Part shown: positions 51,987 to 52,023 of the stretch, piece by piece
Layout: each line of letters begins with the position of its first letter
Position numbering within the stretch: the stretch's first letter is position 1
From: a bacterium
Lineage (GTDB): Bacteria; Zixibacteria; MSB-5A5; WJJR01
Assembly: GCA_021813505.1 (NCBI GenBank)
Contig: JAKAKI010000009.1
Span: 1-52,023 of the forward strand
DNA: 52,023 nt
Reading direction: 5' to 3'
The notes under the pieces: model-generated
Told to the model about the DNA's origin: nothing
The model's database searches: none
What the model saw: the letters and a program-made list of their open reading frames with translations, nothing else
Position numbers and translations under genes: made by a program

Positions 51987-52023
51987 ATGAGTCATGGACC
52001 AGGATCATGGGGCGGCGATCAGC
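51987..52023 (+). CDS. Possible start of a gene cut by the window edge, perhaps in an insertion element
   Basis: GCGGAGGATG gives a good ribosome site for ATG 51994 (MDQDHGAAIS), or ATG 51987 in another frame. Just upstream, GTCCAACCTGGAC near 51914 is an inverted repeat that could be part of a terminal repeat of an inserted element. Too short to identify. Confidence 0.3.
   Translation, partial: MSHGPGSWGGDQ

Overview
The window looks like part of the chromosome of an uncultured, GC-rich, Gram-negative-type bacterium. Dockerin-like repeats ending in DVFDVI..I..AFSGG, an S74 'tail-fibre' surface protein and a very large secreted subtilase resemble proteins I associate with the FCB group (Zixibacteria-like metagenomic genomes). 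This placement is inference; no rRNA or other phylogenetic marker is present. I recognised no tRNA, rRNA or CRISPR array.

Layout. (1) 1-847: end of a molybdoenzyme operon (heme-b gamma subunit, TorD-type chaperone). (2) 1.1-5.8 kb: repeated 3'-terminal fragments of a tyrosine recombinase gene, all on the + strand, separated by unrelated cargo (SnoaL-like protein, 2H phosphoesterase, ECF sigma factor with a membrane partner, large serine recombinase). (3) 6.2-13.9 kb: secreted proteins (S74 protein, dockerin protein, 1594-aa subtilase mosaic). (4) 14.2-25.5 kb: defence island, with a minus-strand operon (Mrr-N winged helix, unknown protein, membrane coiled coil, SAM methyltransferase, GIY-YIG-like protein) divergent from an Eco57I-type methylase, an ORF6N protein and a PLD-SNF2 helicase. 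(5) 26.0-32.9 kb: an intact tyrosine recombinase, then more cargo (small membrane proteins, a proline-rich microprotein, an HELRH putative metalloprotease), with more recombinase tails between them. (6) 33.0-44.8 kb: a phage-derived module without structural genes: iteron-like repeats, three tandem terminase-small-subunit-like paralogues, ParB-methyltransferase, primase-helicase with a candidate origin, sigma-like factor, divergent XRE switch with ImmA-like protease, DUF2924 and a serine integrase. (7) 45-52 kb: Cys-rich and membrane proteins, a TPR-membrane-TIR protein, and a convergent SLOG-transmembrane effector-like protein preceded by a truncated gene and possibly the end of an insertion element.

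Two signals stand out. First, the tail of one integrase gene recurs in one orientation at cargo boundaries from about 1 to 32 kb, with a possible copy at 45 kb, as if the 3' end of int (or a site in it) were the joining point of a cassette array. Second, a membrane TIR protein faces a SLOG-transmembrane protein, a pairing that recalls Thoeris logic with a membrane effector. Neither function can be shown from sequence alone.
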